The translations under genes were made by a program, and so were the position numbers. From Rhynchospora pubera (taxonomy: Eukaryota > Streptophyta > Magnoliopsida > Poales > Cyperaceae): a DNA stretch of 64,000 nt. The stretch spans positions 157,971,461 through 158,035,460 of the forward strand of contig CM051460.1 of assembly GCA_028095005.1 (NCBI GenBank), in the 5' to 3' direction. The notes under the pieces are model-generated. The model was given only the letters and a program-made list of their open reading frames with translations, was not told the origin of the DNA and searched no databases. Shown one piece after another: positions 11,372-22,420 of this stretch. Within the stretch, counting starts at the first letter, position 1, and each line of letters opens with the position of its first letter.

Positions 11372-12097
11372 ATAATCTGCGTATAAAAGAAAAAGGAAAA
11401 AGAATTGAAGCTTAGTTCTATCAAATAAATTACATTGTCAATATTATTGGCAATGCCATGTCACTTATCTAACAACTAGGCCACAAAACACTACATTGTG
11501 CTCGAAATTCTATATTTGTTTGCCGATAAAACCATATTGTTTAGCAACACACTGAAAAATTGAATCAACAAAATTATCAATAAAAATATACAGGACACAA
11601 AAAAATGGACCCTGAAATATATTCAGGATAACAATCAAATGAATCAATTAAAACCTAATCAAAGAACCATTAAAACAAAACAAATCCAACTGGAAGAGAG
11701 AGAATTTATCAAGTACTGCATTATAACCAAAATACAATTAACCCAAAATCATAAACATCATCACTGATTATGTCGAGAAGAAGTTACTTTAAATCCTATT
11801 ACAACACAAATTCAAGTACATGTCTATATTCTCCAAAGAACTAAAAATTATAGAGGTCTAATGAAATGCAAATGTCCCATGAAACAACCCCACTAAAATT
11901 AACATACTTTATCTTCAAATTTCTTAACAATTCCCTATCATCAGCCCAAATGCCATTCGATCTCAGATCCATGACAGTTAAATTTAGGATTTGAAAAATG
12001 AAAAAAGCGATGATTACGATCAGTGTAGACCAAATAAATTGGCACAAAATAAGATATTAGAGCATATAAAGGTCAATGTAACCGGCCTCAGGAGTCT

Positions 12098-12620
12098 TTG
12101 ATAACTCATGTGATTAGATTGAGATATCACATGATTAATAGATAAATTGTTTCTGATTAATAGTTGTAAGATAATAAGTTTAGGTGCTGGAAAACTATTC
12201 TATAAATATAAAGACCAGTGACCTCTGTCAAGTACAATTCATTCAGTCTTAGAACAAAATTACATCCGGACAATTAGCTTTACTTATTCAAGAATGCAGT
12301 TCTAATTATCTTTATAGTACCAGAGCCTAACAATGACTACAATGAACGATCCAACTTCATCCTCTCAATTCAATGCCTCCCAGCCCCCTTGCACTACTTC
12401 GACCACCTCTCCTCACCCTCCCTCCCCACCACCGCTACCAGGTTACTCGACCCCATCTTCTCACCCACCGCCACAACCACCAGACTTTCATATGTCAACT
12501 CATATTCCTCCATTTGACCACCATCACCTCTTGTATTTCAACCAATTAGACCCTTTTCTTCTCTCCTACCCCCAATACCAACTAAACCGACCTTCCATCC
12601 AGTCACAATTTAAAAAATAA
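12098..12620 (+). mobile_element. copia LTR end, primer site and start of gag (remnant)
   Basis: An LTR-like stretch begins about TGATAACTCATGTG and has a TATA box CTATAAATATAAAG near 12201. A degraded primer site TAGTACCAGAGCC follows at about 12318. An ATG after it opens a 95-codon proline/serine-rich frame (12333-12620) like the amino end of some copia gags. The rest of the element is absent. It sits inside the probable first intron of the minus-strand BTB gene. Confidence 0.55.
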
Positions 12621-12976
12621 GAGAAGGCATAAACCGCGAAAAAGTACATGGACAAACAATTTTACAACTAATCAGAAGAACATTCTGAAGAAACCGAAAG
12701 AAGGGAACAAAAAAAAGGGAGAAAAATACCGTCAGCATAAAAAAATCGCAACAAAGGAAACACAAAGAAGAGAAAGAATGACAGAAGTGACCGGAGAACT
12801 AATAAAGGAACAGAGACAACAGGACTCACCGAGCTTAAACCAACGTCCTCAGCAACTATAGAAGGAGGAAGTCCCGTTCCAGCTCCACAAAACCCTAGGT
12901 GATTCTCGAGTTAAATTGGGGAAGAAGAGAAAAGAGAGAATGGAGAAAGAGAGAGTAAGAGGGAAAAGTGCCTCAC

Positions 12977-13040
12977 CAGGAGCAGCACCCGTCAAAATCG
13001 ATCAGCTCCACAAAACCCTAGCCCTCGAAGGAGAAAGAAG
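12977..13040 (-). other. Probable 5'UTR exon of the BTB gene (3' end 12977)
   Basis: On the minus strand, AACCCTAG and TGTGGAGCTGATCG lead to GCTCCTG followed by GTGAGGC, a good donor site (complement of 12975-12976). It precedes the BTB acceptor at 11377 by 1.6 kb. The block from about 12870 to 13030 is closely related to 43590-43780. The left limit (transcription start) is a guess. Confidence 0.4.
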
Positions 13041-13106
13041 CAGTACAATTGGGAATCAAGTTTCAAAAAAAAAAAAAAAAAATTGGGAATCGTATCCTCT
13101 GCCGAC

Positions 13107-13294
13107 AAACTCAAATCAGGTGTCGCGACACTTGGTGTAGCGGGCATCCTGACCGTCTGATCAAGATCCAATAGACAAGGGAGCCCGTGCAGGTAGTCTA
13201 AATTGATCGGTTCGTAAAAGATAAACCGTCCGATCAAGATCAGACGGCTCTGGATGCGCTACAGCAGGTGTCGCGCGCTAGAGGAATCGGATTG
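13107..13294 (-). mobile_element. Mutator-type hairpin MITE, core family copy A
   Basis: A 188-bp hairpin flanked by perfect 10-bp repeats CTCTGCCGAC (13097-13106 and 13295-13304). The stem is built on CGCGACAC...GTGTAGCG...CATCC...CCGTCTGATC and its complement. The core, read on the minus strand, has GATCAATTTAG then CCTGCACGGGC. It appears to have landed inside an older end of the same family (GGAATCGTATCCTCTGCC). Confidence 0.75.
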
Positions 13295-13441
13295 CTCTGC
13301 CGACCTCTAAAAAGTTGAAAATACAGAATAATATATTGTGTGCTCTTCCGTGAATCGATCTTGATCGGATTGCTCTGCCGACCTCTAAAAAGTTGAAAAT
13401 ACAGAATAATATATTGTGTGCTCTTCCGTGAATCGATCCCT
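13286..13441. repeat. Two tandem 78-bp units
   Basis: 13286-13363 is repeated at 13364-13441 with essentially no change (both include AAAAAGTTGAAAATACAG and GTGTGCTCTTCCGTGAATCG). The length is a multiple of three, so both frames stay open, but no protein is implied. The first unit overlaps the right end of MITE copy A, so the duplication came after that insertion. Confidence 0.9.
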
Positions 13442-13844
13442 CTTGGTCGCCGATGGAGCCACACACCTCAGCCACTGGGATAGCAATGCTTTTTAGTAAA
13501 GGTTTCCCATATTATATATATCAAAACAAATCCGGTCAAACTGGAAAAACCCCATACCGGTGGCTCTACCGGTTCGACGGCCGGTACGGTATTTAAAAGA
13601 CAAAATTGGATATAACCCCTACAATCTTTAAAACTGGAAATAACCCCCTCTAATCATATCCATTAGGAATATAACCCCTTCTAACTCATTTTTAATCTTT
13701 TTTAATTAAAAAATATCAACAGTATAATTTTTTGACCAAATTACCCTCACTCTAACAACGTTTCATCTCCTTCTTTCTTTGTTTCTTTCTGATATTGATG
13801 ATATCATATTCTTTCTAAATTTCGGTTTTCTTATAGTTTATTTT

Positions 13845-14220
13845 TAGTTTGATGCCAGTTGGTTACTAGTTTATGGTAGTTTGTATTTTGAGTTATGACC
13901 AGTGTACTTTTGACGCAATTTGGATTAAGGTGGAGATTGTTGTAGCTAATCCAATATTGCGTATGGCCCAATGGGTTTGTAATGTATTTTGCCTTTTGTA
14001 TTCTATACAAATGTACACTGGTACAAGTGAATGGATGTAAGAAATTTCTAGACCAATCTCGTCTCTCTCGTTCTGTGCTCTCTGTGTTCCTCTCTATTGT
14101 CTCTCCCTTCCTCTCAATACTCCATCTCAAAGCTAATCACCACAACAAACTGGTATCAAGAGCAAGGTTGTCGCTGCCACAAGATCAACGATGATCTCAA
14201 GGTTCAAAATCATTGCTTTC
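13845..14220 (+). mobile_element. copia LTR flanked by polypurine tract on one side and primer site on the other
   Basis: AAGGTGGAGAT (a polypurine tract, ending 13937) directly precedes TGTTGTAGCTAATCC. The LTR runs 13938-14147 (210 bp) and ends CACAACA, and the primer site CTGGTATCAAGAGC follows at about 14150. In an intact element the tract precedes the 3' LTR and the primer site follows the 5' LTR. Having both around one LTR indicates two tandem elements sharing an LTR, or integration of a one-LTR circle, later eroded. No gag or pol was recognised nearby. Confidence 0.7.
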
Positions 14221-16751
14221 GCTGAGTCGCGAGAAGAGGCCTTGCGTTTAGGCATTCCGTACAGCACCTTCCGATCTTGGTTTGTCCTTTCTCTGGGGTT
14301 GGCGCAATTAGAACAAACCGTCCAGTTTGTGGATGGACCGTTCTGAATGCAATTTCATGAGGATACGTCTGGGTATTGACAGATTCAAACTGGGACGACC
14401 CGTTATGTTTTGGAACAGACCAGATAAGTTTGAATAAAGATTTATCTGATATTATTGTTAAATAAATTAGACCAAGGAATTGATTAAGGATAAATTAATC
14501 AAGTAAATTAAGGTAACTATGCTAGTTATTAAGCATATATAAAGACTTGTATATATGTCTGTGAATTAAGTGAAATGGATCGTTTAATGTTCAGACGGAC
14601 CGCCTGACAAGTAGAACGGGCCGTTCTAATTGACTACAGACTATTATGTATATATTAGTTATCTAATGGTATTAATAAATTATGTTCAGTGATTAATATA
14701 TAATAATTTATGAAGAGTAGCCACGGCACCTTCAATTAGATTACGGTAAATATATTATATAGTGTATCTATAAATCACATTAGGAAGAATGGACATGACT
14801 TGTGTCTAGTGATGAATATATATTAATAGATTAAGGAGTAGCCACAACATCCTTAGTGTATTAAGGTTAGGTATATATATATAATTATAATCATATTTGG
14901 ATTAAATATACACAAGATTGTGATAGATTAAGTTGACAAAGTTAATATCGTCCCACAGGACTATTGACTTAGTTAACTTAATATATTAGGATATAATAGT
15001 TAATACTTAATTTGCCCACAGGGATTAAGGATATGAGTATAATTAACTAGTTATATCATAAAGTATGTAGAATCAAAGCATGATATTTAGCCCACAGGTA
15101 ATACTGTGTAAGAGATTGATTCATAAAGTTGTAATGTTCATTACATAAAGAGTTATAGCATGATATTTAGCCCATAGGTAATATTATGCAAGAATTGACT
15201 CATAAGGATACATCACATAGTTTGCATTGGTAATTAAGTATAAAATTAAATCTCAATATAAAGTATAAGCACGTATCGGTTTTACTTTCATAACGATAGC
15301 AGATTTCCCTTAGAAATGATAAGTACAAGTATTTCTGAGTTAAGGATAATAATTATAAGGTCTCGAAGGATATTCTCCTTCATTAAGTTGTAAGAATATT
15401 GAATTTGCCATCAGGAAAGATCAACCATGAGAATCTACTTTTGAAGTTGAGCTTATAAACACGAGTTATTATGAACGGTGGGAGTAGTTTAATTGCTCAA
15501 GTATCATGTTTATAAAGAATAAGTTTTTTCAATGTTTCGTAATTCGGTTGATGTGCATGTCAATATAAAATTCTTACTTAAGACATTAGATGAGTAGTTT
15601 GTCTCTTAGATTAAGGCAAATATAGTAACACTCATCATAATATTTAGATCTTTTAGACTTATTAACCATTATAGGTGTGCAAGAGCACATAATGAGAATG
15701 AGAAATATAATTGTTCAACTACAAAGTCTGTACAACTATAATGGTTAATAAGTCTAAAAGATCTAAATTATGTGCTCTTGAACTCAGAAATAATGGTTCA
15801 TCCACTCAACGCTCAATTTCGATTAGCGATGGCACGAGATATTTTACAATTCCTGGTTAATTCCGCATTCTAGAATCGTTGTAGCACTTACAAGTTACTG
15901 ATCTCACTTTCATGTGAGTGTTGTTTTAGCTGATATGAGTAGTGTATATCTGGTGAAACGACATCTGTTAAAGAAAAGTCAGTGTTTACATGAGTTGTAT
16001 ACTTGTATACGTTACTTCTATTCTCATCTTATCTGGATTTTGTAGTTTCTTACCAAAAAAGAAGAATTTAGGGGCCAACTTAGGTCACCAACTCACCATT
16101 AATCGCGCTAAGCGTGATACTATAGCTGGTTAATGTCAACAGGAAGTAATTACACATATATTCATCTGGGCCATCGTACACGGCACGTGAGTTACTGTGG
16201 TAAGCACAGTAACTCGGATTTTTTGTGGCCGAGTAATGAAGGTGTTCATGGTTTTGTAGGAAATGGATGGTAAATATAGGCATTTATTAAGTTAGCTCAA
16301 ATGGTCACTGGAATGCTCACTGAAATACGTCAGGTAACAGGTACAAGAGCATGCATCAGAGAAATGCTCACTGGAATTGAGCATTGCGTCTCTTTTGAGT
16401 AGCTTTATATTTTTCACTTTATATTTTCATTTGAGTAGCAATTTCTACTCAGACCAATTTCGTGAGCATTGAACATTTTATGTTCAATATTAGTAATCAA
16501 GAATTGTCATCATAATAATTAATACCAACAATTATCATCATAATATAACAACAATTTAAAACAAACTGAACATTAATCCAAATAACAATATCCATTACAA
16601 TTTACAACTCTAAAATTAGATAAAACTACAATTACGGAATTACAACCATCATCATCCATAATTAATAGCAACAATTTCTAACCATTGTAATTAATATGCA
16701 TAACAAGATTACAATATCAATATGTTTAATTGCTTCTTGACGTCCCCTCAA
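14221..16751. other. Unidentified repeat-rich region
   Basis: No coding region was recognised. It contains diverged direct repeats. Units around GAGTAGCCAC recur 121 bp apart (14717 and 14838). Units around TGATATTTAGCCCACAGGTAA recur 80 bp apart (15081 and 15161). The word CCCACAGG recurs several times. The words TAAGTATATAT and low-GC context suggest old LTR sequence, but no family can be named. A Helitron-like stem ATCGCGC-TAA-GCGTGAT occurs at 16097-16113. Confidence 0.45.
15643..15779. repeat. Circularly permuted inverted duplication
   Basis: Segment X (15643-15674, 32 bp) has a perfect complement at 15736-15767. Segment Y (AAGAGCACATAAT, 15681-15693) has a perfect complement at 15767-15779. 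On the left the order is X then Y; the inverted copy on the right, read on the other strand, is Y then X with no spacer. The pairs therefore interleave and cannot form one simple hairpin. Confidence 0.85.
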
Positions 16752-17209
16752 TTACTTTGGGTCATAAAATTGTCGAGATTGAACTTCGTCACACCACACA
16801 CGAAAATAACTACCGTCAACACAATAGCACACATAATATTCTCGACCCGGATTCCTTGCTGAGTTAGATACCTTCACATCACAAGAGAATTTGCATATTT
16901 TGCAAATGTACAACACCTCCTTCGGTGAAGAACAACTTCCTTCGTCTCTTGTTGTTATTTCTTAATCAACAAATAAACCTAAATGCAAAATATTATCACA
17001 AAATTGAGTAAGCACCAAATTGATTATAACAGTAATATTAGATGTTGTTTGAAATCATCAAGATCAACAAAATTAGATATTAGAAACATCAAACATGCAT
17101 TTCCAGTTCTAAAATGTGTACTAAATTGCTGGAAAATTATGTGAAAAAGATGAACATGCGAATTCTTGTACTAGCACAAACAAACATGAACATACCGCTG
17201 TCGAGACAT
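16752..17209 (-). CDS. Small GRF-type zinc-finger protein, two exons, 69 aa
   Basis: Exon 1 is 17196-17209 (14 nt: ATG TCT CGA CAG CG) with a GT donor (complement of 17194-17195). Exon 2 is 16752-16947 after an AG acceptor (complement of 16948-16949). The splice restores phase, giving MSRQRDEGSC and onward, 210 nt with stop. Residues ~20-60 are a GRF zinc finger: CKICKFSC, then SNSARNPGREYYVC (the NPGR motif), then a WCDE ending, with the Cys spacing of the family. GRF fingers bind nucleic acid in enzymes such as NEIL3 and topoisomerase 3 alpha, and plants have many small stand-alone GRF proteins of unknown function. The canonical last Cys-aromatic pair is replaced by YFRVW, so metal binding may be weakened. 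It might be a live small gene or a transposon-associated fragment. Confidence 0.6.
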
Positions 17210-17688
17210 GAATTTTACTGGCAGTGGGTCCCTCCCTGTTTAACAAAACATTGGAAGCCTTGAAATCCTGAAAAATTATTCACTCAAAACAATTAGTTAT
17301 TAAAAGCTCTTGTCGTAGGTTCAATAAGAAAGACTAGTGGATTTCCACAGATTCAAAACTTGTTCAATTACTTTTCTGGTACCTGACAGACTGACACAAG
17401 AAAGAGAAGACAGTTTTGCTAAAGACCTGGGTAATAGCAACAAATATTGAGAGGAAGAACTCGAAGAACATGAAAGTGCAAAGTGCAGGACATGAAGAAA
17501 ACAAACTGAAAACAAATTTCAACTTAGGTGTCATCAAATTTACGAACTCGATTTTAGAGAGGAAGCCGTTGGAGACGATCGGAAGAGACGAGCTAGCAAT
17601 CGGAGGCGAGCGGATCACACTTTTTTTTTCTTTTTCTATCGATAGATCACACTTTCTTTCTCTTTTTTTATCGATAGATCGAGATAGC

Positions 17689-17844
17689 GGGCTGTTTGGA
17701 TTCCCAAGAATTTGGGACTTCCTCCCATAAATTTATTATAAACAATCTAAATTCTTCACAAAGTTACACACTTCCGAATAAATTTATTTCTAAGAATTAC
17801 AACTTCTCCAAATTCTCCAAATTCCTAAGCGATCCAAACGGCCC
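17689..17844. mobile_element. Tourist-like MITE, copy 2
   Basis: GGGCTGTTTGGAT at the left and GATCCAAACGGCCC at the right enclose the family's CACAAAGTTACACACTTCC block. The flanking trinucleotides do not match, so the exact ends are uncertain. Confidence 0.65.
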
Positions 17845-17943
17845 TACGTTTTCTTTTGATAGTACAAGCAGAGAGTATAAAATATTTATTTTTTTTTTAA
17901 GAGGAATCGGAGAGAGGGCAGTCAGTCGGGCAGGGGTCGAGAG

Positions 17944-18145
17944 GACCCGTATCCTCTGGATGGTTGAATACAACCATCCAGTGGACGTCTTTCAATCCGA
18001 GCCGTCTGATTTAATCTAAACGGTTAGATTTTTTCGAGCCTATCAATCTTAGTATCATGCACGGGGCATCTATGACTATTGAGATTTAATCAGACGGCTG
18101 AGATCGAAACCATCCACTGGATGGTCATCCAGAGGATGCGAAGTC
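17944..18145 (+). mobile_element. Mutator-type hairpin MITE, core family copy B
   Basis: A 202-bp hairpin with perfect 11-bp flanking repeats GGGGTCGAGAG (17933-17943 and 18146-18156). The private stem is ATCCTCTGGATG...CCATCCAGTGG; the shared part is GCCGTCTGATTTAATCT...CCTATCAATCT...CATGCACGGGGC. An apparent partial relative follows at about 18157-18262, ending GGCAGAGGATACGATTCC. Confidence 0.8.
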
Positions 18146-18262
18146 GGGGTCGAGAGTGCAATTTTTCTCATCTCTACTCGCGTCGTTAGATCCTAATCCA
18201 ACGTTCCAGATAGGAGGTCGGCACTCTGCCAACCATTGGCAGAGGATACGATTCCGTAGAAT

Positions 18263-20101
18263 TGGGAAAATTCCGAAATTAAGGAAGCAGAAGTGAAGTG
18301 AAGAGTAAGTGAGAGAGCGTATTAAAATTTCCACGGTACAGAGCTTTCCGTCCGATCTAAATGAACGACGGATGGATGAAAAGCGAAGAAACAAACCGGA
18401 AAGTCTACATTTTTTTTAAACAATACAAAGAAAATGTTTTGTTGGGATTAAAGACTTTGTTGTTGTAATGCTGATTTTTTTTTTTTTTTTGGTGGCTTCA
18501 GGGCTACTAAATATGAATGAGACATCTTCTCAAAATAAATTAGCCAACGAGTCCTAACATTATGTGATTTACTAATTTACGTTGACTGCAAAATCGTGAT
18601 CGACTGTTGGCGTTTTCAATTATTTAAATTTTAATACCGTCTATTTTCCCTATGAAAATTCCTGATCAGATGCATCGGATCAGTCAACCTATACAAATTT
18701 AGCAACATATAATTTTCAAAGCTATTCAAAACATATAATGCAAAACAAATTTGTCACGGATCAGTTATGCCACCAATCGCACCCAGATAGCATAAACCAG
18801 AACAAATGGCTGGCACTCAAGGCATTAGTCAGAAAGTTGTCGTGGACAGTGTAGATGACTAATTTTTTTTTTAATACAAAAATAAATAACCATTTCAGCT
18901 AAACCAGAAAGATCCAAAGCAAGACATAAGAACGAAACTCACTTATCAGATTCCTTACTCGCTTATCGGCATGCTCATGAAAATGACACCGCCGAAGCCC
19001 ACGACGGGGCTTCTAGTTCAAGGGGCAAAGGGAAGAAAGGGAAAGAGCCCATTGAGCCCAATACATAGAAAAAGCAGTGCATTTCTGTTCAATCTTCTGA
19101 TCAGATTAAATGGAAGGTCCAGAATGCATCTTTCGTTTTGAAGGAGATGAAATACGGTCATTGTAAGGAGACACATAATCGTGTGCTGTTGGCAAATCTA
19201 CAGCCCCAAATTCAACATGAAAGCGTTTGGCAAACTCCAAAGCGTATATATAGAAATTCTAAATTATATATATATAACCATAGTTCTTTTCGAAACACTG
19301 GGGCACCATAGCTACATCAGTATCGTCGAGGACAACATCATCTCTGTAAGCGGTTATGGATTTTTTCCAAAAAGCAAATCTACACCTCATGAACAAGTAT
19401 ACATACATAATGATCAAATTCTTGAAAGATTAGATAGTGGAATAATTACTATAAAAAAAAGGAAAGTGCTAAAGTTCGAATTCAGGGTAGTAGAGAGTTT
19501 ACTGTGTTTGAAGGGGCCTAGTGTTACTTACGAGATTACTAAGATAAGGTATTTTCCCTTGTAGTTACAGACTAATGATGCTACCGCCTGGATTTAGTTA
19601 GTGCAAAAAGGAGGACTTGCCTCGGGAAACCGGGGGTTTAACAAATGGCGGGCCCCAAAGATTGCCCGCGCTTAGTCAGCGCCATCATTCTAGCGACTCA
19701 CATATTCATCTAGCGATAGGACCAGCGCAAATAACATGGCTCCGCAGCTATTTATAGAAAAGGAGCAGAGATAAAACTAATCAATTGTATAACATAAAAC
19801 CCTAAGTGCATAGTTTGTTTACAATACTATTGTCGACCCCAAACAAGCAAGTTTTAGCCAAGATAAAGATGAGAATACAAAAGAAAAAACATGAAATCCC
19901 ATTATTGAATAGGTAATGGCAGATAGATGAACATGTGATAAAGCCCATAAATCACTGCCGCTTTGGGTTTGCACAAAGCAAAAGCCACAGCTCAAGCAAG
20001 GCACAGAGAAACATCTTAAACGACCATTATCATGATATCTATGCATACAATTTTCTAAAAAGTTTTCAAATGGTTTTGCTTTTACTCTCGCACAGGTAAA
20101 T
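18263..20101. other. Intergenic DNA with one unidentified open frame
   Basis: A 127-codon frame at 19181-19564 (plus) is open but resembles nothing I recognise. An adjacent stretch, 19010-19200, has codon-like composition in another frame with stops and may be an old, decayed coding fragment. The 19600-19760 stretch is noticeably more GC-rich than its surroundings. Confidence 0.4.
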
Positions 20102-21282
20102 TTACTTGGGGCCAATATCCTCAAGTGCACAGATCTGCTCCTCTCTCATGGCAGACATCACAGTCACAACCTTGATCTATATTTCAATCAAAATCAATGA
20201 TCAAAAACCAGAAACAAAAAAAAAAAAATTATCAAACATACAGAAAAAAGAAAGTAAACAAAAGAGACAAACAAACCTAAGAAGACCCTCATCAGTAGGG
20301 AGTCTAAGATCATCCTTGGTTCCAGCATTGAGAAGACTCACCTACAAAATTATTTACCTGTAAAAAATCCAATATACAAGTAGTAATTTGGTTTTTTTAC
20401 AAGCAACATAGGAAAGAAAAATGGTAGATGGTGTTACTTACAAATCCATCCTCAGAGATGTCAATGAGCTGAAACTCAGTACGGTTCACATGAGGAACCT
20501 GCCAATACATTAGTAAATGATTGTCAAGAAGTTTAAAGACCCAACCCAAGAACTAAACAATAATGCCAAAATAACCCTATCAGCCTAATTAATACAAAAA
20601 ATAAACCTAGTAAAGGCTCCCAAGTTAATTCAATGATTTGAACTAGGGATAGCCAATACTCAACCCACATAAGACTGATTCTCATGTGTTAAAAAATCGG
20701 GTCTAGATCAAGTATTTCTTTATCTTCTATAGATCGGATGAGGTGCTGGTTGATAGGTCGAGGCTTGCTTCACTCAACCCAACCAATTTCAATGATTCTT
20801 AAATGGGTCCCCCGTCAGAAATAAAATTTGAAAAATATATGGTGCAAATCATGTCAAGAAAAATTACAGACACCAAATAGCAACCCCTAACAACAAATAT
20901 TTCTAAGGAAGGCTCAGCATTTAGAAAATAGTTTAAAAGTCGCAAAAATCTGATGTTAACTCAATAATCACAAACTATTTAAGGTTTAATTCTTGATATA
21001 ATGAAAAAATCATTTGCAAATTAAAAAAAAAAAAAGTAATTTAGTTAACTCGAGTCTCAACAAGACAACAATGTACTGTATCTGCAATCGCCATCAATGT
21101 TCCTTTAAAGAAACCACAAGTACATTCATCGAGATGCAAGTAAGAAAAAAGGTACATACATCACAGTTATGGGAGGAGGGAACAATATCCTCACGCTTCT
21201 TTCCATTGAAGAAGTCAATTGCAATGAAGTGACACTTGGCATGGCCGTGCTTGCCAGTCTTAGATGTCGACACCTCAACGAC
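20102..21282 (-). pseudogene. eIF5A pseudogene lacking its first exon
   Basis: Four exons of translation factor 5A are visible, each with good splice sites: 21160-21282 (VVEVSTSKTGKHGHAK, including the lysine that is hypusinated in eIF5A), 20442-20498 (VPHVNRTEFQLIDISEDGF), 20277-20341 (VSLLNAGTKDDLRLPTDEG) and 20102-20176 (IKVVTVMSAMREEQICALED then IGPK and stop). The N-terminal exon (MSDEEHHFE type) was sought upstream and not found. Exon 3 ends two bases out of phase with exon 4, so splicing leads to a stop within five codons. Exon 4 also lacks nine residues between IK and VVTV, and exon 3 is two residues short. The conserved residues elsewhere suggest a young pseudogene or gene fragment. 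Confidence 0.85.
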
Positions 21283-22420
21283 CTATAAGTGCAATTTCAA
21301 GAAGGATTGATTACTATGTTTATCTTAAGAAAATGAACAAATACCCATAGATTTAACAAGAACAAGTACAACAATTGACCTATGTTGACAGTTCATGCTA
21401 AAGGTAGATACAAGTGATAATATCATCTCAAATATCAATAAATACTTAACAAAAATGCTGTTTCAGAAAGAGAAACAATACTAAAACACCTTCTCAAGTA
21501 TTAAAATTTTTTTTTAAAAAAAAGCAAATGACCAATTTTAAATCACCTTAAAAAAAAATTCTTTGCACGCCGATTGAGTAAAAAATTAGGTTTAAATGAC
21601 AGAAATTAATCTTTCAGTAGCAGATCTAACTATAAGTACAGTTGAATTAACTGTAATTACAAATGTTTAAACTGAAATCGACAGTATTCATATTAGATGA
21701 TAGTGAGAGTGTTCCTTCATGCAAATCAAATAAATCTAGCCACATCAAGAGCTTAGCATCAGACCAGATCTATCCACCTCGTTAACAACAGATTAACCAC
21801 ACAACAAACAACAAAAACACTAAAAGGAAGATATAAAAATAACAATTCAAGTCAACAACGATACCTTGCAAGTCAACAAAAACACAATTCTCCAATCTTA
21901 TTATACCACTGATTACACCAGGTCCATACTGTTTGGTCAGTTCATCCAAAAAGTCCCAACTAAGCACCAAAACACCAAAAAACTTTGAAACAAAAAACCT
22001 AGATACAATCAAAAGAATCACCAATTGCAGAAAGTAAAGGGTCAACCAATCCCAATTTTTTCTTCATAAAAGACATTTTTGCAAAGTATATGTACTTTTA
22101 TTAAACAAATTTTGTAAAGTACTTCAAAATTGACCCCAAATATTTAAAAAAAAATTGTGCTAGAGACCAACTCACGCTCAGAAATAATACTTTTTAACTG
22201 ATGAGTGTGGTATATGATATGCAGACCTGACATTACTAAACCCATTAAAAATCAAAATGTTGCCTCCCTCCCGCTGGTGATAATTATTTACTTATACAAA
22301 TGTCAAATCCTGAGTTGCTAATTAAAAATATACATACATTTTGCTCAGGACTAGCTGATATTTACAACAAAATAAGAGCACAATGAGAACTATTTTCAAA
22401 AGAGAAGGATGAATGATTAC
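21283..22420 (-). other. Spacer between the UXT and eIF5A pseudogene parts
   Basis: AT-rich, with no exon of either family. An 87-codon minus-strand frame (21782-22045) is hydrophobic and unrecognised. The junction between the two gene fragments lies somewhere here. Confidence 0.5.

Noticed and set aside
13240..13464. 74-codon frame with a perfectly repeated 26-residue unit
   Set aside because: The repeat is explained by the 78-bp tandem DNA duplication, whose length is a multiple of three.
15643..15779. microRNA precursor
   Set aside because: The paired segments interleave and cannot form a single stem-loop, and no known miRNA sequence is recognised.
16097..16120. Helitron 3' end in plus orientation
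   Set aside because: The stem ATCGCGC-TAA-GCGTGAT is good but is followed by CTAT rather than CTRR, and no 5' end was found.
17944..18145. microRNA precursor hairpin
   Set aside because: Flanking 11-bp target duplications and five relatives in the window identify it as a MITE.
19181..19564. 127-aa protein-coding gene
   Set aside because: Open frame only; no conserved motif, no splice context, AT-rich with lysine/isoleucine bias expected from composition.
21782..22045. Missing first exon of eIF5A or last exon of UXT
   Set aside because: The translation has no similarity to either family and is mostly hydrophobic.
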